In this document: in pieces, positions 27,368-36,058 of the stretch
How positions within the stretch are numbered: the first letter of the stretch is position 1
Layout: every line of letters begins with the position of its first letter
Assembly: GCF_963422335.1 (NCBI RefSeq)
Contig: NZ_OY729424.1
Location: 5,146,001-5,210,000, forward strand
Length of the DNA: 64,000 bases
Direction of reading: 5' to 3'
From: an uncultured Roseateles sp.
GTDB lineage: Bacteria > Pseudomonadota > Gammaproteobacteria > Burkholderiales > Burkholderiaceae_C
Notes under the pieces: model-generated
The model's database searches: none
The model's input: the letters and a program-made list of their open reading frames with translations, nothing else
What the model was told of the DNA's origin: nothing
Made by a program: the position numbers and the translations under genes

Positions 27368-28567
27368 ATGGTCAAGATGATGGCGAAGAAGCGCAGCACC
27401 GTCGGCGACCTGCGCGGCGGGCTGCGGCTGATCGTCGACGGCGTCAGCGGCGTGACCGGCATCGTCGAGGCCATGCATTCGCGCATCACCCGAGTGGCGC
27501 GGCCCGTGGGCCCGGTGGCCGAGAAGCCGACGCGTGGCCTCACCGGCCTCGTCTACCGCAGCATCCAGGGCACGAACCGTCTGGTCGGCAGGGGGCTGGA
27601 CAGCGCACTGGCACGGGCCGAGGCCAGCCTGCAGGCCTCGCTGCGTGACTTGCCCGAGAGCCAGCGCACGCCGCGCAGCGACGCGCTGGTCTCGGCGCTG
27701 AACGGTGTGATGGGTGATCACCTGGTGAGCAGCGGCAATCCTCTGGCGATCACCCTGCAGCTGCACCCGCTGCTGCCGCCTGCTGGCGGCAAAGTGCTGC
27801 TGCTGATCCACGGCCTGTGCATGAACGACCAGCAATGGGCGCGCAAGGGCCACGACCACGGACAGGCGCTGGCCGACTCACTCGGCTATGCCGCCGTCTA
27901 TGCCCGCTACAACACCGGCCAGCACATCTCGATCAATGGCCGGGAGCTGGCCGGGCAGCTGGAGCACATGCTGACGGGCTGGCCCGAGCCGGTCACCGAG
28001 CTGGCCATCATCGGCCACAGCATGGGTGGCCTGGTCGCCCGCAGCGCCGTGCACCAGGCGCGGGCGGCCGGCATGGCCTGGCCCGGGGTGTTGAACAAGC
28101 TGATCCTGCTGGGCAGCCCCCACCATGGCGCGCCGCTGGAGCGCGGCGGCAACTGGTTGCACCGTGGCCTGGGCGTCAGCTCCTATGCCGCGCCGCTGAC
28201 GCGGCTGTCGGGCCTGCGCAGCGCCGGCATCACCGACCTGCGCCACGGCAATCTGCTGGACGCCGACTGGAATGACGACACCCGCTTTGCCCAGGCCGAC
28301 TCGCGCAGCACCCTGCCCCTGCCCGATGGCGTGGCCTGCTACGCCTTGGCCGGCAGCCTCAGCCCCAAGACTCCTGCGGGCAGAGCCGCCGACTGGCTCG
28401 GCGACGGCCTGGTGCCGGTGGCCAGCGCCCTGGGCCTTCACGAGCAGCCCGACCGCGATCTCCAGATCCCGGCCGCGCACCAGTGGGTGGCGCGCGGCGT
28501 CAATCACCTGGATCTGCTCAGCGACAAGGGCGTATACCGACGCCTGCGGCAATGGCTGGCGGAATGA
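27368..28567 (+). CDS. Alpha/beta hydrolase, lipase/esterase-like
   Basis: The 399-residue protein contains a hydrolase core from about residue 135. The oxyanion-side strand is VLLLIHGLCMND and the nucleophile elbow is IIGHSMGGLVARS; the catalytic Asp and His are probably in DGLVPV and VNHLDLLS. The first 130 residues lack a signal peptide and look helical. Its elbow and GSPHHGAPLERGG resemble triacylglycerol-lipase-like and PGAP1-like hydrolases. The start 27368 is preceded by AGGAG; it could belong to the ackA transcript (34-base gap). Substrate unknown. Confidence 0.8.
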   Translation: MVKMMAKKRSTVGDLRGGLRLIVDGVSGVTGIVEAMHSRITRVARPVGPVAEKPTRGLTGLVYRSIQGTNRLVGRGLDSALARAEASLQASLRDLPESQRTPRSDALVSALNGVMGDHLVSSGNPLAITLQLHPLLPPAGGKVLLLIHGLCMNDQQWARKGHDHGQALADSLGYAAVYARYNTGQHISINGRELAGQLEHMLTGWPEPVTELAIIGHSMGGLVARSAVHQARAAGMAWPGVLNKLILLGSPHHGAPLERGGNWLHRGLGVSSYAAPLTRLSGLRSAGITDLRHGNLLDADWNDDTRFAQADSRSTLPLPDGVACYALAGSLSPKTPAGRAADWLGDGLVPVASALGLHEQPDRDLQIPAAHQWVARGVNHLDLLSDKGVYRRLRQWLAE

Positions 28568-28616
28568 GGGGCTTTTTGAACGACCAAGGCCTTGCCCGGG
28601 CAGGCAAGATCGGCCA

Positions 28617-28829
28617 ATGCCTCGTCCCGCCCGCCCACTGCTGCTGATCGTCCTGACCGGTCTTGCCGGCACCCTGCTTGCGGCCTCCGCGCCCTGGTAT
28701 CAATGGCGCAGCCAGCTCAATGGCGAGCTCTACTGCACGCAGCTGAGGCCCGGCGAGGGCTGGCAGCTGGCCGACGGGCCGTTTCGGGATGCCGGCTGCC
28801 AGCAGAAGGGGCGACCGGGGTCGCGGTAG
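28617..28829 (+). CDS. Small membrane-anchored or exported hypothetical protein
   Basis: This 70-residue frame begins MPRPARPLLLIVLTGLAGTL, a basic start and hydrophobic helix that is either a signal anchor or an uncleaved signal peptide. It continues with a short soluble tail containing two cysteines (Cys41 in LYCTQLRPGEGWQ, and a second in AGCQQKG) that could form a disulfide in the periplasm. No family is recognised. A CAAGG lies several bases upstream. Coding is likely, but the gene is short. Confidence 0.55.
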   Translation: MPRPARPLLLIVLTGLAGTLLAASAPWYQWRSQLNGELYCTQLRPGEGWQLADGPFRDAGCQQKGRPGSR

Positions 28830-28839
28830 AAGCCGCAGG

Positions 28840-29283
28840 CTATTTCAGCTTCAACTCCTGCAACTCCATGCTGCCGGCCAAGGTGCGCATCACCTTGCGT
28901 TCGCCGCCGGCCGTGTCCATCTTGCGCACGTCCTGGGCCATGAAGGCTTCGTACTTCTTCTGCACGGCCAGTTGCTCGGCCGTGCTCATATAGTCCTTGG
29001 ACTCTATCGCCAGTATCAGGTCGGGCTCGCCATGGCGTGGGTTGTTGACCTGCAGCACATGGTAGGACACGACGTAGCCCTCCTTCTTCCCGAACTCGTT
29101 CGACTTCTTCCAGGTATTGGCCAGAAAGTCCAGATAGTTTTCGAACTGTCCCGGCTCGACCTTGACGTGGGAGAAGGTCCAGACCGTGCCCGGCGTGTAG
29201 CTGGAGCCCTGCGCGAACGCGGTCGTGACCAGCGACATTCCGGCACAGGCAAACAAGGCCATCGCGATACGGGTGAGTTTCAT
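28840..29283 (-). CDS. Exported hypothetical protein
   Basis: The 147-residue protein starts with a clear signal peptide (MKLTRIAMALFACAGMSLVT, cleavage near AFA-QG). The mature part has the look of a small alpha/beta barrel-like protein (VEPGQFENYLDFLANTWKKS; DLILAIESKDYMS). I do not recognise a named family; the pattern is similar to NIPSNAP/Dabb-like dimeric folds, but this is weak. ATG 29283 has AAGGAG upstream. The gene at 28829 converges on it with a 10-base gap. Confidence 0.7.
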   Translation of the reverse strand: MKLTRIAMALFACAGMSLVTTAFAQGSSYTPGTVWTFSHVKVEPGQFENYLDFLANTWKKSNEFGKKEGYVVSYHVLQVNNPRHGEPDLILAIESKDYMSTAEQLAVQKKYEAFMAQDVRKMDTAGGERKVMRTLAGSMELQELKLK

Positions 29284-29428
29284 ATCCACAGCTCCTTCAC
29301 CATGTGAACGCTGGTGAATGCGGTTGCGCAAAAGGGCGCTGGAGCACTATGCGCCACCGGGCCTGGAGCCAGAACCTTGTTTTCCCGCCTGGGTTTCTGC
29401 ACATGGATGGGCCGACGCCGGCCCCGCC

Positions 29429-29806
29429 TCAGCCGAGCAGGCCCAGGGCAGCGCTGCGGGTGTAGGACACGCCCACGACATAGGCCAGCAGCACCAGGGC
29501 CGCCAGATACTCGGGCAGGCGCAACTCCCCCTGGCCCATGGCCCGGTGGGCGACAAAGCCGTAGGCGGCAAAGGCCAGCAGCTTGGCCAGCAGCCAGCTG
29601 TCGTTCAAGGGGTTGTAGTAGCGCAGCATCCACAGGCTGAGGCCGGTGATGATGAGCAGCACCAGGGCGCCGAACACCAGCACCAGCATGTCGGCCACCC
29701 AGCTGACGCCCAGTTGCAGGGCCACACCGCGTATCAGGAATAGCGCCACAAAAGCCCAGGCCAGCAAGGCATGGATCTCGGTCATCTGCTGGTCGTAGGA
29801 GTACAT
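29429..29806 (-). CDS. SirB2-like small integral membrane protein
   Basis: The 125-residue protein has four hydrophobic helices beginning IHALLAWAFVALFLIRGVAL, with LLAKLLAFAAYGFVAHRAMG and YLAALVLLAYVVGVSYTRSA near the end. This matches the invasion-regulator SirB family, proteins of unknown biochemical role. I use ATG 29806 (MYSYDQQMTEIHA); the frame opens farther upstream to 29917, but the extension overlaps the gltA terminator. It reads in the same direction as gltA but follows a strong terminator, so it is probably a separate unit. Confidence 0.72.
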   Translation of the reverse strand: MYSYDQQMTEIHALLAWAFVALFLIRGVALQLGVSWVADMLVLVFGALVLLIITGLSLWMLRYYNPLNDSWLLAKLLAFAAYGFVAHRAMGQGELRLPEYLAALVLLAYVVGVSYTRSAALGLLG

Positions 29807-29904
29807 GGCGGCGTGTCGGTCTCCGATGGCACGCAGCTTCGCCACTGCACGCCGCACTGTCAAGCCCGGGACGGTCCTCGCAGCAATCGGACGGCCCATT
29901 GAAA

Positions 29905-29932
29905 AAGCCTCCTGCATCGCTGCAGGAGGCTT
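29905..29932 (-). terminator. Intrinsic terminator of gltA
   Basis: AAGCCTCCTGCA (29905-29916) and TGCAGGAGGCTT (29921-29932) form a perfect 12-bp stem with a 4-base loop. Read on the minus strand it is followed by a T-run (TTTTTC), the classical terminator form. It ends the gntR-sdh-gltA direction about 30 bases after the gltA stop codon. Confidence 0.9.
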
Positions 29933-29963
29933 GTCACGCGGGCGTCAGCAGGCGTTTCTTGAA

Positions 29964-31277
29964 TCAGCGCTGAGCCATCGGCTTGACGTCACGGCGCTCG
30001 GAGCCGACGAAGAGCTGGCGCGGGCGGCCGATCTTGTACTCGGGGTCGCCAATCATCTCGTTGAGCTGGGCGATCCAGCCCACCGTGCGGGCCAGCGCGA
30101 AGATGGCGGTGAACAGGCTGACCGGGATGCCCACGGCGCGCTGCACGATGCCCGAGTAGAAGTCGACGTTCGGGTAGAGCTTGCGCGACACGAAGTAGTC
30201 GTCTTCCAGGGCGATCTTTTCCAGGGCCATGGCCAGCTTGAACAGCGGGTCGTCATGCAGGCCCAGGGCATTGAGCACCTCGTGGCAGGTCTCGCGCATC
30301 AGCTTGGCGCGCGGGTCGTAGTTCTTGTAGACACGGTGACCGAAGCCCATCAGCTTGACGTTGGAGTTCTTGTCCTTGACCTGCTTGATGAACTCGCCAA
30401 TCTTCTCGACGCCGCCGTTGCGCTGGATGTCTTCCAGCATGTTCAGCGCGGCTTCGTTTGCGCCGCCGTGGGCCGGACCCCACAGGCAGGCCACGCCGGC
30501 GGCGATCGCCGCAAACGGGTTGGTGCCCGACGAGCCGCACAGGCGCACGGTCGAGGTGGAAGCATTCTGCTCGTGGTCGGCGTGCAGGATGAAGATGCGG
30601 TCCATCGCACGCACCAGCACTTCGTTGGGCACGTACTCTTCGCAGGGCGTGGCGAACATCATGCGCATGAAGTTCGCGGTGTAGCCCAGATCGTTCTTCG
30701 GGTAGATGTAGGGCTGGCCGACGGTGTACTTGTAGGCCATGGCCACCAGCGTGGGCAGCTTGGCGATCAGGCGGATGGCGGCGATCTCACGGTGCTGCGG
30801 ATTGTTGATGTCCGTGCTGTCGTGATAGAAGGCCGACAACGCGCCGACCAGGCCGGTCAGCACCGCCATCGGGTGTGCGTCACGGCGGAAGCCGCGCAGG
30901 AAGAACTGCATCTGCTCGTTCACCATCGTGTGGTTGGTGACGCGGCCGACGAAGTCTTCCTTCTGCGCCGCATCGGGCAGCTCACCCTTCAGCAGCAGAT
31001 AGCAGGTTTCCAGGAAGTCGCAGTTGGTGGCCAGCTGCTCGATCGGGTAGCCGCGGTACAGCAGCTCGCCCTTGTCGCCATCGATATAGGTGATGGTCGA
31101 GTTGCACGAGGCGGTGGACAGAAAGCCCGGGTCGTAGGTGAACTTGCCGGTCTGGGCATACAGCTTGCGGATGTCGATCACGTCCGGACCGATGCTGCCC
31201 TTGTACAGGGGCAGCTCCATGCTGGGGCTGCCGTCGGAGAACGACAGTGTGGCTTTCACGTCTGACGGGGTCATCAT
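29964..31277 (-). CDS. gltA: Citrate synthase (type II, hexameric class)
   Basis: The 437-residue enzyme condenses oxaloacetate with acetyl-CoA. It carries the large-domain helix signature YDPGFLSTASCNSTITYIDG, the catalytic His in LWGPAHGGANEAAL, the acetyl-CoA His in ILHADHEQNAST, and the catalytic Asp region ARTVGWIAQLNEM. Length and the N-terminal beta extension fit the Gram-negative NADH-regulated type. The ATG 31277 overlaps the sdhE stop (ATGA), so it is translated from the tail of the sdh transcript, and its own terminator follows. Confidence 0.97.
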   Translation of the reverse strand: MMTPSDVKATLSFSDGSPSMELPLYKGSIGPDVIDIRKLYAQTGKFTYDPGFLSTASCNSTITYIDGDKGELLYRGYPIEQLATNCDFLETCYLLLKGELPDAAQKEDFVGRVTNHTMVNEQMQFFLRGFRRDAHPMAVLTGLVGALSAFYHDSTDINNPQHREIAAIRLIAKLPTLVAMAYKYTVGQPYIYPKNDLGYTANFMRMMFATPCEEYVPNEVLVRAMDRIFILHADHEQNASTSTVRLCGSSGTNPFAAIAAGVACLWGPAHGGANEAALNMLEDIQRNGGVEKIGEFIKQVKDKNSNVKLMGFGHRVYKNYDPRAKLMRETCHEVLNALGLHDDPLFKLAMALEKIALEDDYFVSRKLYPNVDFYSGIVQRAVGIPVSLFTAIFALARTVGWIAQLNEMIGDPEYKIGRPRQLFVGSERRDVKPMAQR

Positions 31278-31585
31278 ATTGATTCCTCTGGGGTTCGTGG
31301 TATCGGGGGGAATGACAGATGAGGTACGGGCTTGAGCATGCCCAGCACCTCACGAACTTCGGGCAAGTCCAACTCGGGGCCGGGCTCCTTGCGCGAGAGC
31401 AGCAAGTCCAGCAGGTCGTTGTCGGCCAGTTCCATCAAGGCATTCATGCCCTGCCCCTGCGCTTCGGTCAGCGTGTGAGCATAGGTATTGAAGAACCGCT
31501 CAATCAGCAGATCGTTTTCTAGCAGGCCGCGCCGGCAACGCCAACGCAGCTTGCTCAATGACCGCTCACTCAGAAGGGTATCCAT
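31274..31585 (-). CDS. sdhE: Succinate dehydrogenase assembly factor SdhE (FAD-insertion factor)
   Basis: The 103-residue protein has the RGxxE-type motif RRGLLEND near the N-terminus and a helical body; the family is 80-105 residues. SdhE promotes covalent flavinylation of SdhA. It sits 34 bases after sdhB and is coupled to gltA by overlap, so it completes the succinate dehydrogenase operon. It is not a conserved SirB or YgfY duplicate. Confidence 0.92.
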   Translation of the reverse strand: MDTLLSERSLSKLRWRCRRGLLENDLLIERFFNTYAHTLTEAQGQGMNALMELADNDLLDLLLSRKEPGPELDLPEVREVLGMLKPVPHLSFPPIPRTPEESI

Positions 31586-31619
31586 GGTGGGTACTGCTTG
31601 ATCCCGGTGTTGGCGTGAA

Positions 31620-32324
31620 TCAGATCGCGCGCCTGACCATCAGCTCTTTGATCTTGCCGATCGCCTTGCTGGGGTTCAGGCCCTTGGGGCAGACGTCCAC
31701 ACAATTCATGATGGTGTGGCAGCGGAACAGGCGGTAGGGATCTTCGAGATTGTCCAGGCGCTCGGCCGTGGCATGGTCGCGGCTGTCGGCAATGAAGCGG
31801 TAGGCCTGCAGCAGACCGGCCGGTCCGACGAACTTGTCGGGGTTCCACCAGAAGCTGGGGCAGGCGGTGGAGCAGCTGGCGCACAGAATGCACTCGTACA
31901 GGCCGTTGAGCTCGTCACGCTCGACCGGCAGCTGCAGGCGCTCCTTGTCGGGCGGCGGCGTGTCATTGACGAGGTAGGGCTTGATCGAGTCGTACTGCTT
32001 GAAGAACTGCGTCATGTCCACGATCAGGTCGCGGATCACGGGCAGGCCGGGTAGCGGCTTCAACACGATGGTGCCGGGCAGGGTCAGCATATTGGTCAGG
32101 CAGGCCAGACCATTCTTGCCATTGATGTTCATCGCGTCCGAGCCGCACACGCCTTCGCGGCAGCTGCGACGGAAGCTCAAGCTCGGGTCCACCGCCTTGA
32201 GCTTGCCCAGGGCGTCCAGCAGCATGCGCTCGGAGCCGTCCAGCTCGACTTCCAGCGTCTGCATATAGGGCTTGGCATCTTTGTCCGGGTCGTAGCGGTA
32301 GATCTGGAAGGTGCGCTTGGTCAT
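31620..32324 (-). CDS. sdhB: Succinate dehydrogenase iron-sulfur subunit
   Basis: This is the 234-residue electron-transfer subunit of complex II. The [2Fe-2S] cysteines appear in SCREGVCGSDAM and NGLACLTN. The [4Fe-4S] and [3Fe-4S] ligands appear in CILCASCSTACPSFW and CHTIMNCVDVCPKGLNPSKA. It passes electrons from the SdhA flavin to the quinone site of SdhCD. The gene is 38 bases downstream of sdhA in the operon. Confidence 0.97.
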   Translation of the reverse strand: MTKRTFQIYRYDPDKDAKPYMQTLEVELDGSERMLLDALGKLKAVDPSLSFRRSCREGVCGSDAMNINGKNGLACLTNMLTLPGTIVLKPLPGLPVIRDLIVDMTQFFKQYDSIKPYLVNDTPPPDKERLQLPVERDELNGLYECILCASCSTACPSFWWNPDKFVGPAGLLQAYRFIADSRDHATAERLDNLEDPYRLFRCHTIMNCVDVCPKGLNPSKAIGKIKELMVRRAI

Positions 32325-32362
32325 ATTGTTTCCTAGAGGTCGGGGCCGGGTTACCGGGGCCG

Positions 32363-34159
32363 TTAGAAGGTACGAACCTTCGGCGGGATCGATTCAGCCG
32401 TCAGCGGCTTCAGGTTCACCGGCTTGTAGTCCAGGCGGTTGCCCTCCGAGTACCACAGCGTGTGCTTCATCCACTGCTTGTCATTGCGGCCGTTCGGGAA
32501 CTCCGGGCTGTCGGCGTAGTCGTCCACCGTGTGGGCGCCGCGGCTTTCGGTGCGGGCCGCCGCGGAGACGATGGTGGCCTGCGCCGCCTCGATCAGATTC
32601 TCGACCTCCAGCGCCTCGATGCGGGCGGTGTTGAAGACCTTGGATTTGTCTTTCAAGGTGATGTTCTTCACCCGCTTGGCGATCTCGGCGATCTGGCTCA
32701 CGCCCTCGTTGAGCATGGCCTGGGTGCGGAACACGCCGGCATGTTGCTGCATCGCGCTGCGCAGGTCGTTGGCCACGTCTTGGGCATACTCACCCGAGCT
32801 GCTGCCATCCAGACGCGCCAGGCGCGCGACCGAACGGTCGGCCGCGTCGGCCGGCAGCGGCTTGTGCGTCTTGCCCTTCAGGCCCGAGTCGACGATGTGG
32901 TTGCCGGCTGCACGGCCGAACACCAGCAGGTCCAGCAGCGAGTTGGTGCCCAGGCGGTTGGCACCGTGCACGCTGACGCAGGCACATTCGCCGACCGCAT
33001 ACAGGCCGTTCACCACGGTGTTGGGCTGGCCGTCCTTGGGCACGACCACCTGGCCGTGGATATTGGTCGGGATGCCGCCCATCTGGTAGTGGATCGTCGG
33101 CACCACGGGGATCGGTTCCTTGGTGATGTCGACGTTGGCGAAGTTGTGGCCGATCTCGAACACGCTGGGCAGGCGCTTCATGATGGTCTCGCCGCCCAGG
33201 TGGGTCATGTCCAGCTGGATGTAGTCCTTGTTCGGGCCACAGCCACGGCCTTCCTTGATTTCCTGGTCCATGCAGCGCGACACGAAGTCACGCGGGGCCA
33301 GGTCTTTCAGGGTCGGCGCATAGCGCTCCATGAAACGTTCGCCATTGACGTTGCGCAGGATGGCGCCTTCGCCGCGGCAGCCTTCGGTCAGCAGCACGCC
33401 GGCGTTGTGCACGCCGGTCGGATGGAACTGCCAGAACTCCATGTCCTCCAGCGGGATGCCGGCGCGGGCCGCCATGCCCAGGCCGTCACCGGTGTTGATG
33501 AAGGCATTGGTCGAGGCGGCGAAGATGCGCCCTGCCCCACCGGTGGCCAGCAGCACGGTCTTGGCTTCCATGATGTGCAGCTCGCCGGTTTCCATTTCCA
33601 GCGCGGTGACGCCGCAGACATCGCCCTCGGCGTCACGGATCAGGTCCAGCGCCATCCATTCGACGAAGAACTGAGTGCGCGCCTTGACGTTCTGCTGGTA
33701 CAGCGTGTGCAGCATGGCGTGGCCGGTGCGGTCGGCGGCGGCGCAGGCACGCTGCACCGGCTTCTCGCCATAGTTGGCCGTGTGGCCACCGAAGGGGCGC
33801 TGGTAGATCGTGCCGTCCGGGTTGCGGTCGAAGGGCATGCCGAAATGCTCAAGCTCGTAGACGACCTTAGGTGCTTCGCGGCACATGTATTCAATCGCAT
33901 CCTGGTCACCGAGCCAGTCCGAACCCTTGACGGTGTCGAAGAAGTGGTAATGCCAGTTGTCCTCGCTCATATTGCCCAGCGAGGCGCCGATGCCCCCCTG
34001 CGCGGCTACCGTGTGCGAGCGCGTCGGGAACACCTTGCTCAGCACGGCCACATTCAGGCCGGCCAGCGACAGTTGCAGCGAGGCACGCATGCCGGAGCCA
34101 CCGGCCCCGACGATGACCACGTCAAATTTACGCTTCGGAATCAAAGTTGCCACCGTCAT
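32363..34159 (-). CDS. sdhA: Succinate dehydrogenase flavoprotein subunit
   Basis: The 598-residue catalytic subunit has the FAD-binding strand FDVVIVGAGGSGMRASL, the covalent-flavin His49 in RSHTVAAQGGIGA, and the active-site regions GCRGEGAILRN and HGANRLGTNSLLDLLVFGR. It oxidises succinate to fumarate. I start at ATG 34159, which overlaps the sdhD stop (TGATG), rather than at the upstream in-frame codon 34210. Coupled translation with sdhD is expected. Confidence 0.97.
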   Translation of the reverse strand: MTVATLIPKRKFDVVIVGAGGSGMRASLQLSLAGLNVAVLSKVFPTRSHTVAAQGGIGASLGNMSEDNWHYHFFDTVKGSDWLGDQDAIEYMCREAPKVVYELEHFGMPFDRNPDGTIYQRPFGGHTANYGEKPVQRACAAADRTGHAMLHTLYQQNVKARTQFFVEWMALDLIRDAEGDVCGVTALEMETGELHIMEAKTVLLATGGAGRIFAASTNAFINTGDGLGMAARAGIPLEDMEFWQFHPTGVHNAGVLLTEGCRGEGAILRNVNGERFMERYAPTLKDLAPRDFVSRCMDQEIKEGRGCGPNKDYIQLDMTHLGGETIMKRLPSVFEIGHNFANVDITKEPIPVVPTIHYQMGGIPTNIHGQVVVPKDGQPNTVVNGLYAVGECACVSVHGANRLGTNSLLDLLVFGRAAGNHIVDSGLKGKTHKPLPADAADRSVARLARLDGSSSGEYAQDVANDLRSAMQQHAGVFRTQAMLNEGVSQIAEIAKRVKNITLKDKSKVFNTARIEALEVENLIEAAQATIVSAAARTESRGAHTVDDYADSPEFPNGRNDKQWMKHTLWYSEGNRLDYKPVNLKPLTAESIPPKVRTF

Positions 34160-34524
34160 CACAGTCTCCACAGCACTTGGATTGCCCAACCGGCACAACC
34201 CACCAACCAAACAAGGGTGAACACATGCATCACCAGGCGAACGCCGACGGGCTGCACATAGTCCATCCAGATGTCACGCATACCGACCCACGCGTGGTAC
34301 AGCAGCGAAACAATGACCGTGAAGGTCAGGAACTTCATCCATTGCTGCGAGAAGATGCCCGCCCATTTGTCGTAGCCGATCGGGCCGCGGGAGATCAGCA
34401 CCTGCGCCAGCAGCACGATCGTGAACAAGGCCATCAGCACCGCGGTGACGCGCTGCGCGAGCCAGTCGCGGGCACCGTAATGGGCGCCAACGACCAGGCG
34501 CTTGGATCCAAAATTGGGATTCAT
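34159..34524 (-). CDS. sdhD: Succinate dehydrogenase membrane anchor subunit
   Basis: The 121-residue anchor has three transmembrane helices (RVTAVLMALFTIVLLAQVLI, WMKFLTFTVIVSLLYHAWVGMRD and LVMHVFTLVWLVGCAGWAI). A His and an Asp of the SdhD type (YHAWVGMRDIWMDY) suit haem and ubiquinone binding. It overlaps the sdhA start by one base. With SdhC it forms the membrane quinone site. Confidence 0.95.
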   Translation of the reverse strand: MNPNFGSKRLVVGAHYGARDWLAQRVTAVLMALFTIVLLAQVLISRGPIGYDKWAGIFSQQWMKFLTFTVIVSLLYHAWVGMRDIWMDYVQPVGVRLVMHVFTLVWLVGCAGWAIQVLWRL

Positions 34525-34540
34525 ACGTCCTCTTCCTCTT

Positions 34541-34963
34541 TCAGTACAGGCCGAACAGCTTGGCGCCCAGGACAGCGGTCAGCAGCAGGCTCGAGGCCAA
34601 GGTAATGACAGCGCTGGAGCGGCCCTGCTCCTTGCTGACGCTGTGCGTCATGTCCATCCACAGATGGCGCACGCCGGCAATGAAGTGGTGCAGATAGGCC
34701 CAGATCAGGCCCAGGCACACCAGCTTGATGAACCAGCCCGGCAGGAAGCCGATGCCGGCCACAAAGGCGTTGGTGAATTGGTCGTAGGAGATTTCGGTCG
34801 AGACGCTGGTGTCGAACATCCAGATGATGAAGGGCATCAGGAGGAACATCAGCATGCCGCTGGCGCGATGCAGGATGGAGACCACCCCGGCCAGTGGCAG
34901 ACGGTACTGCACGGCGTCGATCAGACGCATGGTTCCCGGTCTTTGTTTTTGAGTTGCAGCCAT
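34541..34963 (-). CDS. sdhC: Succinate dehydrogenase cytochrome b556 subunit
   Basis: The 140-residue subunit begins in the typical manner with RPGTMRLIDAVQYRLPLAGV and SILHRASGMLMFLLMPF, with the haem-ligand His in the third-helix segment LHHFIAGVRHLWMD. Three transmembrane helices are present. It is the first sdh gene; the 105-base interval to gntR would hold the sdh promoter, in which a TAAAAT hexamer (minus strand, 35001-35006) is a possible -10 element. Confidence 0.95.
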   Translation of the reverse strand: MAATQKQRPGTMRLIDAVQYRLPLAGVVSILHRASGMLMFLLMPFIIWMFDTSVSTEISYDQFTNAFVAGIGFLPGWFIKLVCLGLIWAYLHHFIAGVRHLWMDMTHSVSKEQGRSSAVITLASSLLLTAVLGAKLFGLY

Positions 34964-35068
34964 GCTTCGCCTTTTTTATGTAATCCGATGAAACCCGATG
35001 ATTTTATTGCAATGCAGCACCCTTGCTCCGCGCAATGACGTGATTTGCACGCCACGCCGGCGTCAGTT

Positions 35069-35860
35069 TCAGCTCAGTTCATTGCGATAGAAGTGCCCGG
35101 AGGTGTTGTAAAGCCCGCGGCGCAGCTCCACCGGCCGGTCATGATAGGTGTGCGATAGGCGTTCAACGCTGAGCAATGGGCTGCCAGGCGCCACCTGCAG
35201 CAGCTCGGCGCTGAGGGCATCGGCGGCGACCGCGCGAATTTTTTCCTCGGCCCGTATCATCCGCACCCCGAATTCGGTCTCGAACAGGCCGTACATCGGG
35301 CCGCGATGCTCGTTCAGCCGCTCGGCCGTCAGACCCTTGAACAGATGGCCGGGCAGCCAGATCTCGTCCAACACCACCGGCACCCCGGCAGCATGCAGCA
35401 TGCGGCGCACCTGCACCATCGCGTCGCCGGTGCGCAGGCCCAGCGACCGCGCCACCTCGGCCGGGGCGCGCACGCGGCGGCAGTCCAGCAGCTGACGCTC
35501 GAGCCCCGGCCCCGCGCCGGTGTCGGGCGTCAGGCGCAGGAAGCGGTACTGGATCTTCTGCTCGGCGTGCGTGGCAACGAAAGTGCCCTTGCCCTGGCGG
35601 CGCACCAGCAGGTTCTCGGCCGAGAGTTCGTCGATGGCCTTGCGCACCGTGCCCTGGCTGACCTTGTAGCGCGCGGCCAGCTCCATCTCGCTGGGAATGG
35701 CCTCGCCGGGCTTCCATTCACTGGCCTGCAGGCTGCGCGTCAGCAAGTCCTTGATCTGCTTGTACAGCGGGCTGAAATTGGGCCCGCTGGTACCAATGCC
35801 GATGCCGGCCGTCGCTTCGGCGTCAAGCAGTGAGGAGTTGGGAGGGGCCATGGCGCGCAT
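35069..35860 (-). CDS. GntR/HutC-family transcriptional regulator, probable TCA-cycle regulator
   Basis: The 263-residue protein has a GntR winged helix-turn-helix (SPLYKQIKDLLTRSLQASEW; GEAIPSEMELAARYKVSQGT; VRKAIDELSAENLLVRRQGK) and a C-terminal UTRA ligand domain of the HutC type. Two starts are possible, 35860 and 35851. It is followed on the same strand by sdhCDAB-sdhE-gltA and faces mdh. This position is conserved in Burkholderiales, so it is the likely controller of these genes. The ligand may be a TCA intermediate, but this is inference. A perfect palindrome (35884-35897) lies 24 bases upstream of the start. Confidence 0.88.
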   Translation of the reverse strand: MRAMAPPNSSLLDAEATAGIGIGTSGPNFSPLYKQIKDLLTRSLQASEWKPGEAIPSEMELAARYKVSQGTVRKAIDELSAENLLVRRQGKGTFVATHAEQKIQYRFLRLTPDTGAGPGLERQLLDCRRVRAPAEVARSLGLRTGDAMVQVRRMLHAAGVPVVLDEIWLPGHLFKGLTAERLNEHRGPMYGLFETEFGVRMIRAEEKIRAVAADALSAELLQVAPGSPLLSVERLSHTYHDRPVELRRGLYNTSGHFYRNELS

Positions 35861-35883
35861 TGCACCACAGGCCGGCCCTTTTT

Positions 35884-35897
35884 GTCTTATATAAGAC
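35884..35897. promoter_or_regulatory. Probable GntR operator between gntR and mdh
   Basis: GTCTTATATAAGAC is a perfect 14-bp palindrome 24 bases upstream of the gntR start and 162 bases upstream of mdh. It overlaps a TATA-rich sequence that could be the gntR -10 region, so autorepression is likely. The TCTTATAT-type half-sites resemble GntR/HutC operators. No second copy was seen at the sdhC, acnB or gltA starts. Confidence 0.7.
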
Positions 35898-36058
35898 ATA
35901 GGATTGAGCCGAATCAGGCTTTTCGCTTCGGGTTCTCCCTTGGTCTGCCCTACACTTGCGGGCTGTCCGGCCTGGAAAATCCCCGCCCATGCCTGCAACC
36001 GATTCCAGCGTTTTCTGTCCTTTCCTTCTCTCCATCCCCACGCTTTAGGAGCCTCCTC

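Noticed and set aside
35882..36058. An N-terminal extension of malate dehydrogenase by 59 codons.
   Set aside because: The extension is not part of the family and would cover the GntR palindrome; ATG 36059 with its AGGAG is a far better start.
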